In this document: positions 39,169 through 50,765 of the stretch, one piece after another
Position numbering within the stretch: position 1 is the first letter of the stretch
Layout: each line of letters opens with the position of its first letter
Origin: Pseudomonas delhiensis
GTDB taxonomy: Bacteria; Pseudomonadota; Gammaproteobacteria; Pseudomonadales; Pseudomonadaceae
Direction: 5' to 3'
Assembly (NCBI RefSeq): GCF_900187975.1
Contig: NZ_FZPC01000002.1
Coordinates: 1-64,000, forward strand
DNA length: 64,000 nt
Notes under the pieces: model-generated
Database searches by the model: none
What the model saw: the letters and a program-made list of their open reading frames with translations, nothing else
What the model was told of the DNA's origin: nothing
Program-made: the position numbers and the translations under genes

Positions 39169-41746
39169 CACCACCACCCACGAGGCTTCGCTGGGCGAAT
39201 ACCTCGAGCACCTTCCGCTGACCGCGGAAGGGCGCGAGCGCCTGGCGCGCAGCGCTTCCTTCAGTGACCTGCACCAGCGCCTGGCGGAGGAGGCCGGCAC
39301 CGCGCCGGTCGCCACCGACGACGCGGCGCTGGGCTCCATCGGCCCGCGCCTGCTGCTCGGCCACGGCCAGGAACTGCAGGAAGCCGGCATGCTCGGCCTG
39401 GACGACAACGGCCGCGCCTACCTGAAGGCGGCCCCGCCGATCCAGCGCACCAAGGTGCTGCCCGAACCCTGGCGGACCAACGTGCTGATGCGCGGCTGGC
39501 GCCGCCTCACCGGCCGCAGCAACCCGTCCAAGCCCGTGCGCGACCTGCCCAAGGCGCGCTGGCAGCGGGTCGGCTCGCTGCGCCGGATGATCCTGCTGCT
39601 GCTGATGCTCGGCCAGACCAGCATCGCCACCTACTACATGAAGGGCATCCTGCCATACCAGGGCTGGGCGCTGATCGACCTCGAGGAGATCAACCGCCAG
39701 ACCTGGCTGCAGACCCTCCAGCAGGTGCTGCCGTACCTGATCCAGTTCGGCGTGCTGCTGCTCTTCGCCATCCTCTTCTGCTGGGTCTCGGCCGGTTTCT
39801 GGACCGCGCTGATGGGCTTCTGGGAGCTGCTCAGCGGCCGCGACCGCTACCGCATCTCCGGCAGCAGCGCCGGCAACGAGCCGATCGCGCCCGAGGCGCG
39901 CACCGCCATCGTCATGCCGATCTGCAACGAGGACGTGCCGCGGGTGTTCGCCGGCCTGCGCGCCACCTTCGAGTCGGTGGCGGCCAGCGGCGAGCTGGAC
40001 CACTTCGACTTCTTCGTCCTCAGCGACACCTACCAGGCCGACATCGCCGTGGCCGAGGAACAGGCCTGGATCGAGCTGTGCCAGGAGACCAAGGGCTTCG
40101 GCAAGCTGTTCTACCGCCGGCGCCGGCGCCGGGTGAAGCGCAAGAGCGGCAACATCGACGACTTCTGCCGGCGCTGGGGCAGCCAGTACAAGTACATGGT
40201 GGTGATGGACGCCGACAGCGTGATGAGCGGCGACTGCCTGGCCAAGCTGGTGCGGCTGATGGAAGCCAACCCGGAAGCGGGGATCATCCAGACCGCGCCC
40301 AAGGCCTCGGGCATGGACACCCTCTATGCGCGCATGCAGCAGTTCGCCACCCGCGTCTACGGCCCGCTGTTCACCGCCGGCCTGCACTTCTGGCAGTTGG
40401 GCGAGTCGCACTACTGGGGGCACAACGCGATCATCCGCATGAAGCCCTTCATCGAGCACTGCGCCCTGGCGCCGCTGCCGGGCAAGGGCTCGTTCTCCGG
40501 GGCCATCCTCTCCCACGACTTCGTCGAGGCCGCGCTGATGCGCCGCGCCGGCTGGGGCGTGTGGATCGCCTACGACCTGGAGGGCAGCTACGAGGAACTG
40601 CCGCCGAACCTGCTGGACGAGCTCAAGCGCGACCGCCGCTGGTGCCACGGCAACCTGATGAACTTCCGCCTGTTCCTGGTCAAGGGCATGCACCCGGTGC
40701 ACCGCGCGGTGTTCCTCACCGGGGTGATGTCCTACCTGTCGGCGCCGCTGTGGTTCTTCTTCCTGGTGCTGTCCACCGCGCTGCTGGCGGTGCACCAGCT
40801 GATGGAGCCGCAGTACTTCCTGGAGCCGCGGCAGCTGTTCCCGATCTGGCCGCAGTGGCACCCGGAGAAGGCCATCGCGCTGTTCTCCACCACCCTGACC
40901 CTGCTGTTCCTGCCCAAGCTGCTCAGCGTCATGCTGATCTGGGCCAAGGGCGCCAGGGCCTACGGCGGCGTGATCAAGGTCACCCTGAGCATGCTCCTGG
41001 AAATGCTCTTCTCGGTGCTGCTGGCGCCGGTGCGCATGCTCTTCCACACCCGCTTCGTGCTGGCCGCCTTCCTCGGCTGGGAAGCCCAGTGGAAGTCGCC
41101 GCAGCGTGACGACGACGCCACGCCGTGGAGCGAGGCGCTGCGCCGCCATGGCATGCAGACCCTGCTGGGCCTGGCCTGGGCGCTGCTGGTGGTGTGGCTG
41201 AACCCGCGCTTCCTGTGGTGGCTGTCGCCCATCGTCGGTTCGCTGATGCTGTCCATCCCGGTGTCGGTGATCACCAGCCGCGTCAACCTGGGCCTGGCCT
41301 CGCGCGACGAGAAGCTGTTCCTCATCCCCGAGGAATACGACACCCCGCGCGAGCTGCGTTCCACCGACGAGTACACCTACCAGAACCGCTGGCAGGCGCT
41401 GAAGGACGGCTTCGTCCGCAGCGTTTCCGACCCGCTGCTCAACGCCCTGGCCTGCGCCATGGGCACCGCCCGCCACGCCCGCTCCGAGGCCATCGAGGCG
41501 GCGCGCCAGCGGCGTGTGCAGCAGGCCCTGGAAGGCGGCCCGCAGGCCGTCGCCGGCGAGGCCCGACTGGCCCTGCTGAGCGACCCGGTGGCGCTGTCGC
41601 GCCTGCACCTGCAGGTGTGGGAAGGCGGCCACGAGAACTGGCTGGAGCCCTGGCGCAAGTCGGTGCAGGCCGACGCGCACAGCCCGGCGCTGCCGCTGGC
41701 GCCGCCGGCCGGCGCCGGCGTGGGCATGCCGGCCACGCAGTCCTGA
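39161..41746 (+). CDS. opgH: Glucan glucosyltransferase OpgH (MdoH)
   Basis: The 861-residue inner-membrane GT2 enzyme polymerises glucose from UDP-glucose into the periplasmic glucan backbone. Features in order: cytoplasmic N-terminus, two membrane helices (~residues 145-220), the catalytic domain with [16 protein letters not shown], the DxD motif VVMDADS, the base region and RDRRWCHGN (the R/QxxRW-type motif), then about five more helices and a C-terminal tail. ATG 39161 is chosen because the upstream ATG would extend into opgG. The protein length equals the P. aeruginosa homologue. Confidence 0.95.
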   Translation: MNNTTTHEASLGEYLEHLPLTAEGRERLARSASFSDLHQRLAEEAGTAPVATDDAALGSIGPRLLLGHGQELQEAGMLGLDDNGRAYLKAAPPIQRTKVLPEPWRTNVLMRGWRRLTGRSNPSKPVRDLPKARWQRVGSLRRMILLLLMLGQTSIATYYMKGILPYQGWALIDLEEINRQTWLQTLQQVLPYLIQFGVLLLFAILFCWVSAGFWTALMGFWELLSGRDRYRISGSSAGNEPIAPEARTAIVMPICNEDVPRVFAGLRATFESVAASGELDHFDFFVLSDTYQADIAVAEEQAWIELCQETKGFGKLFYRRRRRRVKRKSGNIDDFCRRWGSQYKYMVVMDADSVMSGDCLAKLVRLMEANPEAGIIQTAPKASGMDTLYARMQQFATRVYGPLFTAGLHFWQLGESHYWGHNAIIRMKPFIEHCALAPLPGKGSFSGAILSHDFVEAALMRRAGWGVWIAYDLEGSYEELPPNLLDELKRDRRWCHGNLMNFRLFLVKGMHPVHRAVFLTGVMSYLSAPLWFFFLVLSTALLAVHQLMEPQYFLEPRQLFPIWPQWHPEKAIALFSTTLTLLFLPKLLSVMLIWAKGARAYGGVIKVTLSMLLEMLFSVLLAPVRMLFHTRFVLAAFLGWEAQWKSPQRDDDATPWSEALRRHGMQTLLGLAWALLVVWLNPRFLWWLSPIVGSLMLSIPVSVITSRVNLGLASRDEKLFLIPEEYDTPRELRSTDEYTYQNRWQALKDGFVRSVSDPLLNALACAMGTARHARSEAIEAARQRRVQQALEGGPQAVAGEARLALLSDPVALSRLHLQVWEGGHENWLEPWRKSVQADAHSPALPLAPPAGAGVGMPATQS

Positions 41747-41751
41747 GGGCG

Positions 41752-41783
41752 TGCCACTCCCCGCCGCCCGGCGGGGAGTGGCA
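41752..41783 (+). terminator. Terminator-type hairpin after opgH
   Basis: TGCCACTCCCCGCC / TGCCACTCCCCGCC (inverted) gives a perfect 14-bp stem with a GCCC loop directly after opgH. There is no adjacent T-run, so termination may be weak or Rho-assisted. Confidence 0.65.
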
Positions 41784-41982
41784 GGTCGTCGCAACGGTTT
41801 TCCCGGCGCCGGACTGCTGCTAACCTGCGCCATCGATCCAGAAAGTCTCCCGACGGACGGCGACAGAGGGTAGGATTCGCACCTTTGAGCGCCCGGCGAG
41901 GCTTTGCGCGGCAGAAAGACCGCCACTGGATGCCGTGCCGGAGTGCGCACGATTCAATTTCGACTGTCTGGGAGTGTGGGGA

Positions 41983-42780
41983 ATGAAAAAGTATCTGGCA
42001 TCGCTGCTGGCGGGCGTCTGCGCCCTGGTCGGCGTGACCGCGGCACAGGCCGGCGCCATTGACGAAGCGGTCAAGCGCGGCAGCCTGCGGGTGGGCATGG
42101 ACCCGACCTACATGCCGTTCGAGATGACCAACAAGCGCGGCCAGATCGTCGGCTTCGAGGTCGACCTGCTCAAGGCCATGGCCAAGTCCATGGGCGTCAA
42201 GCTGGAACTGGTCTCCACCGGCCTGGACGGCATCATCCCGGCGCTGCTGACCGACAAGTTCGACATGATCGGCTCGGGCCTGACCCTGACCCAGGAGCGC
42301 AACCTGCGCATCAACTTCACCGAGCCCTTCGCCGTGGTCGGCCAGACCCTGCTGATCCGCAAGGAACTCGAAGGCACCATCAAGTCCTACAAGGACCTGA
42401 ACGATGCGAAGTACCGCATCACCTCCAAGGTCGGCACCACCGGCGAGTTCGTCGCCAAGAAGCAGTTGGCCAAGGCCCAGTACCACGGCTTCGACAACGA
42501 GCCCGAGGCGGTCATGGACGTGGTCAACGGCAAGGCCGACGCCTTCATCTACGACTCGCCCTACAACGTGGTGGCGGTCGGCAAGTTCGGCGCCGGCAAG
42601 CTGGTGTTCCTCGACCAGCCGTTCACCTACGAGCCGCTGGCCTTCGGCCTGAAGAAGGGCGACTACGACTCGATCAACTTCATCAACAACTTCCTCAAGC
42701 AGATCCACGAGGACGGCACCTACGATCGCCTGCACGACAAGTGGTTCAAGAGCACCGACTGGCTGAAGGACATGGAATAA
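41983..42780 (+). CDS. Amino-acid ABC transporter substrate-binding protein
   Basis: The 265-residue product has a signal peptide (to ~AAQA) and a PBP2-type amino-acid domain: RGSLRVGMDPTYMPFEMTNK, GFEVDLLKAMAKSMG, GLDGIIPALLTDKFDMIGSGLTLTQERNLRINFTEPF, ITSKVGTTGEFVAKK. The MTxxKR and TxTxERxxxxNFTEPY-like blocks are those of polar amino-acid binders (HisJ/GlnH type). ATG 41983 has GGAG upstream. The genes that follow encode its permease and ATPase. In P. aeruginosa the same trio lies beside opgH. Confidence 0.92.
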   Translation: MKKYLASLLAGVCALVGVTAAQAGAIDEAVKRGSLRVGMDPTYMPFEMTNKRGQIVGFEVDLLKAMAKSMGVKLELVSTGLDGIIPALLTDKFDMIGSGLTLTQERNLRINFTEPFAVVGQTLLIRKELEGTIKSYKDLNDAKYRITSKVGTTGEFVAKKQLAKAQYHGFDNEPEAVMDVVNGKADAFIYDSPYNVVAVGKFGAGKLVFLDQPFTYEPLAFGLKKGDYDSINFINNFLKQIHEDGTYDRLHDKWFKSTDWLKDME

Positions 42781-42805
42781 TCCGCGTCCCAAGCCGTTCG
42801 ACCCG

Positions 42806-42829
42806 ACGCGCAGGCCCCGGCCTGCGCGT
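42806..42829 (+). other. Intercistronic hairpin after the binding-protein gene
   Basis: ACGCGCAGGCC / GGCCTGCGCGT is a perfect 11-bp stem with a CC loop, without T-tract, in the 72-bp gap before the permease gene. It resembles the hairpins at 27967-27990 and 56312-56337 in the same position of other ABC operons. Confidence 0.65.
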
Positions 42830-42852
42830 TCGCATTTTCACGGTAAAGATAC

Positions 42853-43815
42853 GTGACTAGAAACAAACGCCCCACCTGGCCCTGGCATGGGCTGACCGCG
42901 CTGATCCTCCTGCTGATCGGCCTGGCCATCTGGTATTCCACCTCGCTGATCTCCTACGAGTGGCGCTGGAACCGCGTTCCCCAGTACTTCGCCTACCAGG
43001 CGGAGGAGCCGCAGCGCGCCGAGAGCGTGTCGCGGGTGGAGAAGATCGAGGACTCCGGCCGCGAGGCCCGCGTCACCCTGGTCGACGACGAAGGCACCCG
43101 GCAGGTGCTGAACGTGGCCGGCGACAGCCTGCAGTTCGCCGAGAACGACGACGTCGACGAAGGCGACGTGGTCGGCGTGCAGCGCCACTGGGCCGCCGGC
43201 CCGCTGGCCTGGGGGCTGTGGACCACGCTGTGGATCTCCTTCGTGTCCGGCGCCATCGGCCTTGCGATCGGCCTGTTCACCGGCCTCTGCCGGCTGTCGA
43301 AGAACCCCACGCTGCACGACCTGTCGACGCTCTATGTCGAGCTGGTGCGCGGCACGCCGCTGCTGGTGCAGATCTTCATCTTCTACTTCTTCATCGGCAC
43401 CGTGCTCAACCTGTCCCGCGAGTTCGCCGGGGTGGCGGCGCTGGCGCTGTTCACCGGCGCCTACGTGGCCGAGATCGTCCGCGCCGGCGTGCAGTCCATC
43501 GCCCGCGGCCAGGACGAGGCGGCGCGCTCCCTGGGCCTGAACGCGGCGCAGTCGATGCGCCACGTGATCCTGCCGCAGGCCTTCAAGCGCGTGCTGCCGC
43601 CGCTGGCCGGGCAGTTCATCAGCCTGGTCAAGGACACTTCGCTGGTCTCGGTGATCGCCATCACCGAGCTGACCAAGAGCGGCCGCGAGGCCATCACCAC
43701 CTCGTTCTCCACCTTCGAGATCTGGTTCTGCGTGGCCGCGCTCTACCTCGTCATCAACCTGCCGCTGTCGCACCTGGCCGGGCGGCTGGAACGGAGGCTC
43801 GGGCAAAGTGATTGA
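42853..43815 (+). CDS. Amino-acid ABC transporter permease with periplasmic insertion
   Basis: The 320-residue product is a HisM/GlnP-type permease: [39 protein letters not shown], and the EAA loop [36 protein letters not shown]. Between the first helix (~residues 12-30) and the second (~118) lies an extra ~80-residue hydrophilic stretch rich in Glu/Asp/Arg that looks like a small beta domain on the periplasmic side. The start GTG 42853 has only a weak Shine-Dalgarno. The gene overlaps the ATPase start by 8 bp. Confidence 0.9.
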   Translation: MTRNKRPTWPWHGLTALILLLIGLAIWYSTSLISYEWRWNRVPQYFAYQAEEPQRAESVSRVEKIEDSGREARVTLVDDEGTRQVLNVAGDSLQFAENDDVDEGDVVGVQRHWAAGPLAWGLWTTLWISFVSGAIGLAIGLFTGLCRLSKNPTLHDLSTLYVELVRGTPLLVQIFIFYFFIGTVLNLSREFAGVAALALFTGAYVAEIVRAGVQSIARGQDEAARSLGLNAAQSMRHVILPQAFKRVLPPLAGQFISLVKDTSLVSVIAITELTKSGREAITTSFSTFEIWFCVAALYLVINLPLSHLAGRLERRLGQSD

Positions 43816-44542
43816 AGTCCGCAACCTGACCAAGGTGTTCGACACCCGCGGCCACGTGGTGCGCGCGGTGGACGACGTGACCACCCGCGTGGACAAGGGC
43901 GAGGTGGTGGTGGTGATCGGGCCCTCGGGCTCGGGCAAGTCCACCTTCCTGCGTTGCCTCAACGGCCTGGAGGAGTTCGACTCCGGCTCGGTGAGCATCG
44001 ACGGCCTCGACCTGGCCGACCCGAAGACCGACATCAACGCCTACCGCCGCGAAGTCGGCATGGTGTTCCAGCACTTCAACCTGTTCCCGCACATGACCGT
44101 GCTGGAGAACCTGTGCCTGGCGCAGAAGGTGGTGCGCAAGCGCGGCAAGGCCGAGCGCGAGGCGAAGGCCCGGGCGCTGCTGGAGAAGGTCGGCATCGGC
44201 CAGAAGGCCAACGAGTACCCCTCGCGCCTGTCCGGTGGCCAGCAGCAGCGCGTGGCCATCGCCCGTGCGCTGTGCATGGACCCCAAGGTGATGCTGTTCG
44301 ACGAGCCGACCTCGGCGCTGGACCCGGAGATGGTCGGCGAGGTGCTGGACGTGATGAAGGCCCTGGCGGTGGAAGGCATGACCATGGTCTGCGTCACCCA
44401 CGAGATGGGCTTCGCCCGCGAAGTGGCCGACCGCGTGCTGTTCTTCGACCACGGCAGGCTGCTGGAGGACGCGCCGCCCGCGCGGTTCTTCGAACAGCCG
44501 GCCGACCCGCGGGCGCAGAGCTTTTTGCGGCAGGTGCTTTGA
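43808..44542 (+). CDS. Amino-acid ABC transporter ATP-binding protein
   Basis: The 244-residue ATPase has Walker [10 protein letters not shown] (~residues 37-45), [16 protein letters not shown]-loop, signature [16 protein letters not shown], Walker [16 protein letters not shown] and switch His in [15 protein letters not shown]. Closest to GlnQ/HisP/AotP-type importers. It starts at GTG 43808 inside the permease end. A classic terminator follows at once. Confidence 0.94.
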   Translation: MIEVRNLTKVFDTRGHVVRAVDDVTTRVDKGEVVVVIGPSGSGKSTFLRCLNGLEEFDSGSVSIDGLDLADPKTDINAYRREVGMVFQHFNLFPHMTVLENLCLAQKVVRKRGKAEREAKARALLEKVGIGQKANEYPSRLSGGQQQRVAIARALCMDPKVMLFDEPTSALDPEMVGEVLDVMKALAVEGMTMVCVTHEMGFAREVADRVLFFDHGRLLEDAPPARFFEQPADPRAQSFLRQVL

Positions 44543-44560
44543 GCGTTTGGTGAATGAAGA

Positions 44561-44585
44561 AGCCGCCTCTTGGGGCGGCTTTTTT
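44561..44585 (+). terminator. Intrinsic terminator of the amino-acid ABC operon
   Basis: AGCCGCC / GGCGGCT with a 6-nt loop, followed directly by TTTTTT. Confidence 0.92.
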
Positions 44586-44589
44586 ATTA

Positions 44590-44872
44590 CCTGCAGGAGC
44601 GAGCTTGCTCGCGAATGGTGTTCACCACAGGCATTCGCCAAGAGCACCCTCTCCCCAGCCCTCTCCCTGAAGGGAGAGGGAGCCGTCTGGCGTTGCTTAG
44701 AAGTCCAGCGTCATCCTGCAAGCCCGCTGTTTCCGGCGAGTACTGAAGAACCACTTCACGCCGAACAGTCCCCTCTCCCTTCAGGGAGAGGGTTAGGGAG
44801 AGGGAGCTGCGTTCAACCGATACGCAGTTGCCAAAGGGAAACACGGTTCGCGAGCAAGCTCGCTCCTACAGG
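44590..44872. repeat. Nested inverted REP structure (REPIN-like)
   Basis: The outer arms CCTGCAGGAGCGAGCTTGCT... (44590-44615) and its reverse complement (44847-44872) match at 25 of 26 positions. Inside lies a second inverted pair, CCCTCTCCC...GAGAGGG at 44647-44680 and 44771-44804, each with its own hairpin. With the palindrome at 44893-44929 this fills most of the 460-bp gap between the ABC ATPase and rhlE, where no gene is supported. Confidence 0.9.
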
Positions 44873-44892
44873 CCCTGCGTACGGGCAAGTTC

Positions 44893-44929
44893 CGTAGGAT
44901 GGGTGGAGCGAAGCGATACCCATCCTACG
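44893..44929. repeat. 37-bp palindromic repeat
   Basis: CGTAGGATGGGT...ACCCATCCTACG is an inverted repeat with a GGAGCGAAGCG-type centre, a pattern common in pseudomonad intergenic DNA. A related GGAGCGAAGCG piece lies near 7959. Confidence 0.75.
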
Positions 44930-44966
44930 AAAGCATCCCGGCGCCACCTTTCCCGCCCACAAGAAA

Positions 44967-44988
44967 AAACCGCCCCAGGGGGCGGTTT
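44967..44988. terminator. Bidirectional terminator after rhlE
   Basis: AAACCGCCCC-AG-GGGGCGGTTT is a perfect 10-bp stem. On the minus strand the arm is followed by TTTTTTCTT, a normal terminator for rhlE. Confidence 0.9.
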
Positions 44989-45004
44989 CTTCAACGGCTG
45001 GCTA

Positions 45005-46999
45005 TCAGCGGTTGCGCGTCAGCAGAGCCGGGCGTTCGCCCTTGTCGCGGCGCGGTTCCAGTTCTTCCAGCTGCTCGGCGGTGGGGAAGCGGTCGCCGCG
45101 GACCAGGTCGCGCTTGTTGATCACCACCGGCTGGCGGGTCGGCTTGGCGGCGCCGTACTCGCTCGGCTCGCGCAGCGGTGCATCGCTCATCAGCGAAGGT
45201 TGGCCCTTGCCGCCGCGCTTGCGGGCGGCGCGCTGCTTGCCCTGGGCGTTGCCACCCTGGCCGCCGCGGGCCTGGCCGTTGGCGTTCTTGCCGCGGCCGG
45301 CCTGGCCACCCTGGCCGGTGCCTTTCTGGCCCTGTTTGCCCTGCTGCTTCTGGCCTTGGCCCTGACCTTGACCCTGGCCCTGGCCGCGGGCGCGCTGGCC
45401 TTGCGGGGCCTGCTGGCCCTGGCCGCCACGGCGGCGCTGGCCACGGACCACGTCCTTGTCCGGGAAGGGACTGACGTAGTCGGCGCGGTTGCCGAAGTTG
45501 TCGTAGTCGTCGTCGAGGAACTCCTCGGGGTCGCGGTCCGTACCCTGGGCCTGCGGCTTGGGTTGCCTGGGTGGCTTGGGCTGGCTGTCGCCGCGCGGGG
45601 CCTGCTGGCCCTGCTGCTCGCCCTGGGCCTGGACGTCGCCCTTCTTCTTGCCGCGGCCACCACGGCGGCGGCGCTTGCCGGCCGGCTTGTCGCCCTGCTC
45701 GGCGCCGTCTTCGGCCTGGGTGATGGCTGCGGCGGGTTGTGCCTGCTGCTCCTTGTCCCTGGGCTTGCGCTCGCGCTTGGCCTTGTCCTTGCGCGGCTGG
45801 CGCTGGGGCTGTTCCCTGGGCTCGGGCAGGGCCACTTCCGGCAGCGTCGCCTCGGGGTCGAAGCCCTGGGTGTCGCCGGCGGGAATCTGCTGCCTGGTCA
45901 GGCGCTCGATGGCCTTGAGCAGCTTCTCTTCCTCGGGGGCCACCAGCGAGATGGCCTCGCCGCTGCGCCCGGCACGGCCGGTGCGGCCGATACGGTGGAC
46001 GTAGTCTTCCTCGACGTTGGGCAGCTCGTAGTTGACCACGTGGGGCAACTGGTCGATGTCCAGGCCGCGGGCGGCGATGTCGGTGGCCACCAGGATGCGC
46101 ACGTCGTTGGCCTTGAAGTCGGCCAGGGCCTTGGTGCGCGCGTTCTGGCTCTTGTTGCCGTGGATCGCGGCGGCCGGCAGGCCGTGCTTGCTCAGGTATT
46201 CGGCGAGGCGGTTGGCGCCGTGCTTGGTGCGGGTGAAGACCAGCACCTGCTCCCAGGCGCCCAGTGTCACCAGGTGGGCCAGCAGGGCGCGCTTCTGCGC
46301 CGAGGGGATGCGGAACACGCGCTGCTCGATGCGCTCGACGGTGGTGTTCGGCGGGGTGACCTCGATGCGCTCGGGGTTGTGCAGCAGCTTGTTGGCGAGG
46401 TCGGTGATGTCTTTCGAGAAGGTCGCCGAGAACAGCAGGTTCTGGCGCTTGGGCGGCAGCTTGGCGAGGACCTTCTTGACGTCGTGGATGAAGCCCATGT
46501 CGAGCATGCGGTCGGCTTCGTCGAGGACCAGGATCTCCACGCGGGAGAGGTCGACGCTGCCCTGGCCGATGAGGTCGAGCAGGCGGCCGGGGCAGGCCAC
46601 CAGCACGTCGACGCCCTTGGCCATGGCCTGGACCTGCGGGTTCATGCCGACGCCGCCGAAGATGCAGGCGCTCTTGAGCGGCAGGTCGCGGGCATAGACC
46701 TTGAAGCTGTCGTGCACCTGGGCGGCCAGTTCGCGGGTCGGGGTCAGCACCAGCACGCGCGCCTGGCGCGGGCCGTGGCGGTGTTCGCGGTCGGGGTGGC
46801 CTTCGGGGAACAGGCGCTCGAGCACCGGAAGGGCGAAGCCACCGGTCTTGCCGGTGCCGGTCTGGGCCGCGACCATCAGGTCGCGACCTTGCAATACGGC
46901 GGGAATCGCCCGCTCCTGGACAGGGGTGGGCTGGCTGTAGCCCGCCGCCTCTACTGCGCGGGCCAGCGCCTCGGAGAGACCGAGGGAGGAAAAGGACAT
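45005..46999 (-). CDS. rhlE2: DEAD-box RNA helicase RhlE2
   Basis: The 664-residue product has a DEAD-box core in the first ~380 residues: [34 protein letters not shown] and [13 protein letters not shown]. The rest is a long disordered extension rich in Gln, Gly, Lys and Arg, with a (GQ)n run ([13 protein letters not shown]) and basic patches ([13 protein letters not shown]). RhlE2 of P. aeruginosa (639 aa) has such a tail, which mediates RNA-dependent contact with RNase E and affects RNA turnover, biofilm and cold growth. Gene order with the next gene and metF matches that locus as I recall. The core ends near base 45860. Confidence 0.93.
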   Translation of the reverse strand: MSFSSLGLSEALARAVEAAGYSQPTPVQERAIPAVLQGRDLMVAAQTGTGKTGGFALPVLERLFPEGHPDREHRHGPRQARVLVLTPTRELAAQVHDSFKVYARDLPLKSACIFGGVGMNPQVQAMAKGVDVLVACPGRLLDLIGQGSVDLSRVEILVLDEADRMLDMGFIHDVKKVLAKLPPKRQNLLFSATFSKDITDLANKLLHNPERIEVTPPNTTVERIEQRVFRIPSAQKRALLAHLVTLGAWEQVLVFTRTKHGANRLAEYLSKHGLPAAAIHGNKSQNARTKALADFKANDVRILVATDIAARGLDIDQLPHVVNYELPNVEEDYVHRIGRTGRAGRSGEAISLVAPEEEKLLKAIERLTRQQIPAGDTQGFDPEATLPEVALPEPREQPQRQPRKDKAKRERKPRDKEQQAQPAAAITQAEDGAEQGDKPAGKRRRRGGRGKKKGDVQAQGEQQGQQAPRGDSQPKPPRQPKPQAQGTDRDPEEFLDDDYDNFGNRADYVSPFPDKDVVRGQRRRGGQGQQAPQGQRARGQGQGQGQGQGQKQQGKQGQKGTGQGGQAGRGKNANGQARGGQGGNAQGKQRAARKRGGKGQPSLMSDAPLREPSEYGAAKPTRQPVVINKRDLVRGDRFPTAEQLEELEPRRDKGERPALLTRNR

Positions 47000-47246
47000 G
47001 CGGGGTATTCCTATATGGGCCGGCGGCTGGCCGGCGAAAGTGAAGTCACCAAGTTCTTCGAACTCCTCTGTGCCCTCGTCCCCTGGCGGGGATGAGGGGC
47101 GGCGCGGGGCGCTGCGTATGCACCCAGGGCCGAGCTACTGGCAGGGGCCCTCGCGGGCTCCTCCGGGGGCCGGCGGCGAAGGCCGCCGGCCTGGGTTTGC
47201 GCCCGGCCCCGGAAGGCGAGAGGCGCTGCCAGCGCTGGCCTGCCGT

Positions 47247-48311
47247 TCAGAGCAGGTCCTGCTGGCGTAGGTGCCGGCGTATCGCCTCGAGCCTTGGGCC
47301 GAGGAGATGACGCAACACCTTGTGGTTCAGCCATTCACCGAGCTGTTCTTCCACCGGCTGGTCGGGGTGGCGCTCGATGACGTTGGTCGCGGCCTTTTCC
47401 CACCAGACGGGGCCGCAGGCCCGGTCGAACTCGTTGTCGTAATCATGGCACCCGTAGAACAGCTCCAGGCTGAACTGGCGCATCGGGGCCGGCAACGGCA
47501 GTGTTCTCAGCTTGTACAGCAAGCGCGCGGCCCGTGGTGGGCGCGGCAGGCGGTCGGTCACCAGTTGGGTGTCGTCGAGAGCCGGGGTGCTGAGAAGGGA
47601 CGTTCGGTGCTTGTGCAGCCAGGCCTGGACTTTCGCCCGGAACAACTGCTTGCGGCTCCAATAATGGTGGATGAGGTCGGTACAACCGACAGGTTCCAGT
47701 TGTCTGTAGGCCGCAATCGCCAGAACGAACTCTTCAAGATTATAGGCTGCGCGGGCAATTGGGTAGAGGTCATCCATCAATTCCAACGAACGGTCGAGTA
47801 CGCCGGCGTCTTCGCGGGCCAGCCCGATCACCCCGGAATTGATCATCGGCGTCCGTTCGTCGGCCAGCCCGCGGGCCTTCAGGGGCTCGGTCAGTTGCCG
47901 GTAGACGGCAGCCGGCGAGTCGCCCAGCAGGTGGCTGACGGCGTTGCACAGCAGGGCGCCGGGCCGCACGCGGGCGAACAGCCGGGCGGGCGATACGCGG
48001 AAGAAGGTGTCGGTGTCGATCAGCACGGCGGCGGGCCTTTCGTCGAGCACCTGGCGCAGGGCCACGTGCTTGGCGCGGAAGTGGTAGCGGTGCGGCCCGT
48101 ACCAGCCGGCCAGGGTGCGCTCGTCGAGGCGGCGCACCCGCACCGGCAGCCCGGCGTAGGGGGCGCCGTCATCGGTGATGACCTGGATGTCCAGGTGCAG
48201 CTGCGGCGTTTCCCGCGCGCGGGCGATGGCGCTGGCGATGCTGAACAGGGCTTCCTGGTGGTAGGTCTGGCGACCGTACACCAGGTAGATCAGGGACGGG
48301 GCATGTGCCAT
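47247..48311 (-). CDS. Glycosyltransferase-like protein (GT-A type)
   Basis: The 354-residue product begins SLIYLVYGRQTYHQEALFSI and contains VLIDTDTFF near residue 100, a DxD-like motif expected to bind a nucleotide-sugar and metal, then NSGVIGL, as in GT-A/GT8-like enzymes. No signal peptide or membrane helix is seen, so a cytoplasmic enzyme is likely; acceptor and sugar are unknown. It lies between rhlE2 and metF, the position of an uncharacterised gene in P. aeruginosa. A 247-bp gap to rhlE2 holds no other gene. Confidence 0.75.
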   Translation of the reverse strand: MAHAPSLIYLVYGRQTYHQEALFSIASAIARARETPQLHLDIQVITDDGAPYAGLPVRVRRLDERTLAGWYGPHRYHFRAKHVALRQVLDERPAAVLIDTDTFFRVSPARLFARVRPGALLCNAVSHLLGDSPAAVYRQLTEPLKARGLADERTPMINSGVIGLAREDAGVLDRSLELMDDLYPIARAAYNLEEFVLAIAAYRQLEPVGCTDLIHHYWSRKQLFRAKVQAWLHKHRTSLLSTPALDDTQLVTDRLPRPPRAARLLYKLRTLPLPAPMRQFSLELFYGCHDYDNEFDRACGPVWWEKAATNVIERHPDQPVEEQLGEWLNHKVLRHLLGPRLEAIRRHLRQQDLL

Positions 48312-48380
48312 GCCATGTGCAACCTCTAGCGTCCTGGCCGGTGAACCGCCGCCCGCTGCGGGCGGCGGAACGCCGTTGCG

Positions 48381-49229
48381 CTAGCGGGGCAGCTTCAGGT
48401 TTTTCCACAGTGCCAGGCTGGGGTCGGCCTGGTTCAGCGTATAGAAATGCAGACCAGGGGCGCCGCCGTCCAGCAGGCGTTCGCACATTTCGGTGATCAC
48501 CTGCTCGCCGAAGGACTGGATGCTGGCGATGTCGTCGCCATAGGCTTCCAGCTGCTTGCGGATCCAGCGGGGAATCTCGGCGCCACAGGCATCCGAGAAA
48601 CGCGCCAGCTTGGAGTAGTTGGTGATCGGCATGATGCCCGGGACGATCGGGATGTCGACGCCCAACTTCTGTGCACGCTCGACGAAGTGGAAATAGCTGT
48701 CGGCGTTGAAGAAATACTGCGTGATTGCACTGTCGGCCCCGGCCTTGACCTTGCGTACGAAATTGGCCAGATCGTGCTCGGAATTGCGAGCCTGCGGATG
48801 AACTTCCGGGTAGGCAGCGACTTCGATGTGGAAGTGGTCGCCGCTCTCGGCGCGGATGAACTCCACCAGCTCGTTGGCGTAGCGCAGCTCGCCGCTGGCC
48901 ATGCCCATGCCCGAGGGCAGGTCGCCGCGCAGGGCGACGATGCGCTGGATGCCGGCGTCCTTGTAGTGGGCGAGCAGGGCGTGCAGCTCGGCCTTGGTGT
49001 CGCCGACGCAGGACAGGTGCGGCGCGGTGGGTATGCCCACCTCGCCGTCCAGCTGCAGGACGGTGACCAGGGTACGGTCGCGGGTGGAGCCACCGGCGCC
49101 GTAGGTGCAGGAGAAGAAGTCCGGCTTGTAGCCGGCCAACTGGCGCGCGGTGGCCAGCAGTTTTTCATGCCCGGCTTCGGTCTTGGCGGGGAAGAACTCG
49201 AAGCTGAAGCGGCGTTCTTGAGACGACAT
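48381..49229 (-). CDS. metF: Methylenetetrahydrofolate reductase
   Basis: The 282-residue FAD-dependent enzyme reduces 5,10-methylene-THF to 5-methyl-THF for methionine synthesis. Visible blocks are RRFSFEFFPAKTEAG, FFSCTYGAGGSTRD, PHLSCVG, RIVALRGDLPSG, FFNADSYFHFVERA and PGIMPITNYSKLARF. The length fits the bacterial single-domain class. It follows ahcY in the same direction; a repeat hairpin fills the 98-bp gap between them. Pairing with ahcY joins the methyl-donor and homocysteine parts of the SAM cycle. Confidence 0.96.
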   Translation of the reverse strand: MSSQERRFSFEFFPAKTEAGHEKLLATARQLAGYKPDFFSCTYGAGGSTRDRTLVTVLQLDGEVGIPTAPHLSCVGDTKAELHALLAHYKDAGIQRIVALRGDLPSGMGMASGELRYANELVEFIRAESGDHFHIEVAAYPEVHPQARNSEHDLANFVRKVKAGADSAITQYFFNADSYFHFVERAQKLGVDIPIVPGIMPITNYSKLARFSDACGAEIPRWIRKQLEAYGDDIASIQSFGEQVITEMCERLLDGGAPGLHFYTLNQADPSLALWKNLKLPR

Positions 49230-49255
49230 AGGAGAAGGTTCCCTTCTCAGCGGCG

Positions 49256-49325
49256 AGCCTCAAGCCACAAGCTGCAAGCGGGGCCGAGCCCTGCTTGCAG
49301 CCTGCAGCCTGCAGCTTGCAGCTGC
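49256..49325. repeat. Intergenic palindrome between ahcY and metF
   Basis: AGCCTCAAGCCACAAGCTGC...GCTTGCAGCCTGCAGC... arms form an imperfect inverted repeat built on CAAGCTGCAAGC. A second copy with the same arms occurs at 52254-52328. Confidence 0.8.
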
Positions 49326-49327
49326 TC

Positions 49328-50737
<1,410 letters not shown>

Positions 50738-50765
50738 GCGTAACTCTCCATTCGTTGTCTGCGAA

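Noticed and set aside
41780..41797. Possible sigma-54 site (TGGCAGGTCGTCGCA) before the amino-acid ABC operon
   Set aside because: GG and GC are separated by 9 instead of 10 nt, which abolishes sigma-54 promoters, and there is no supporting enhancer.
39110..41950. 946-codon minus-strand open frame opposite opgH
   Set aside because: Low-complexity His/Gln/Arg composition and complete overlap with an unambiguous OpgH; no start signals.
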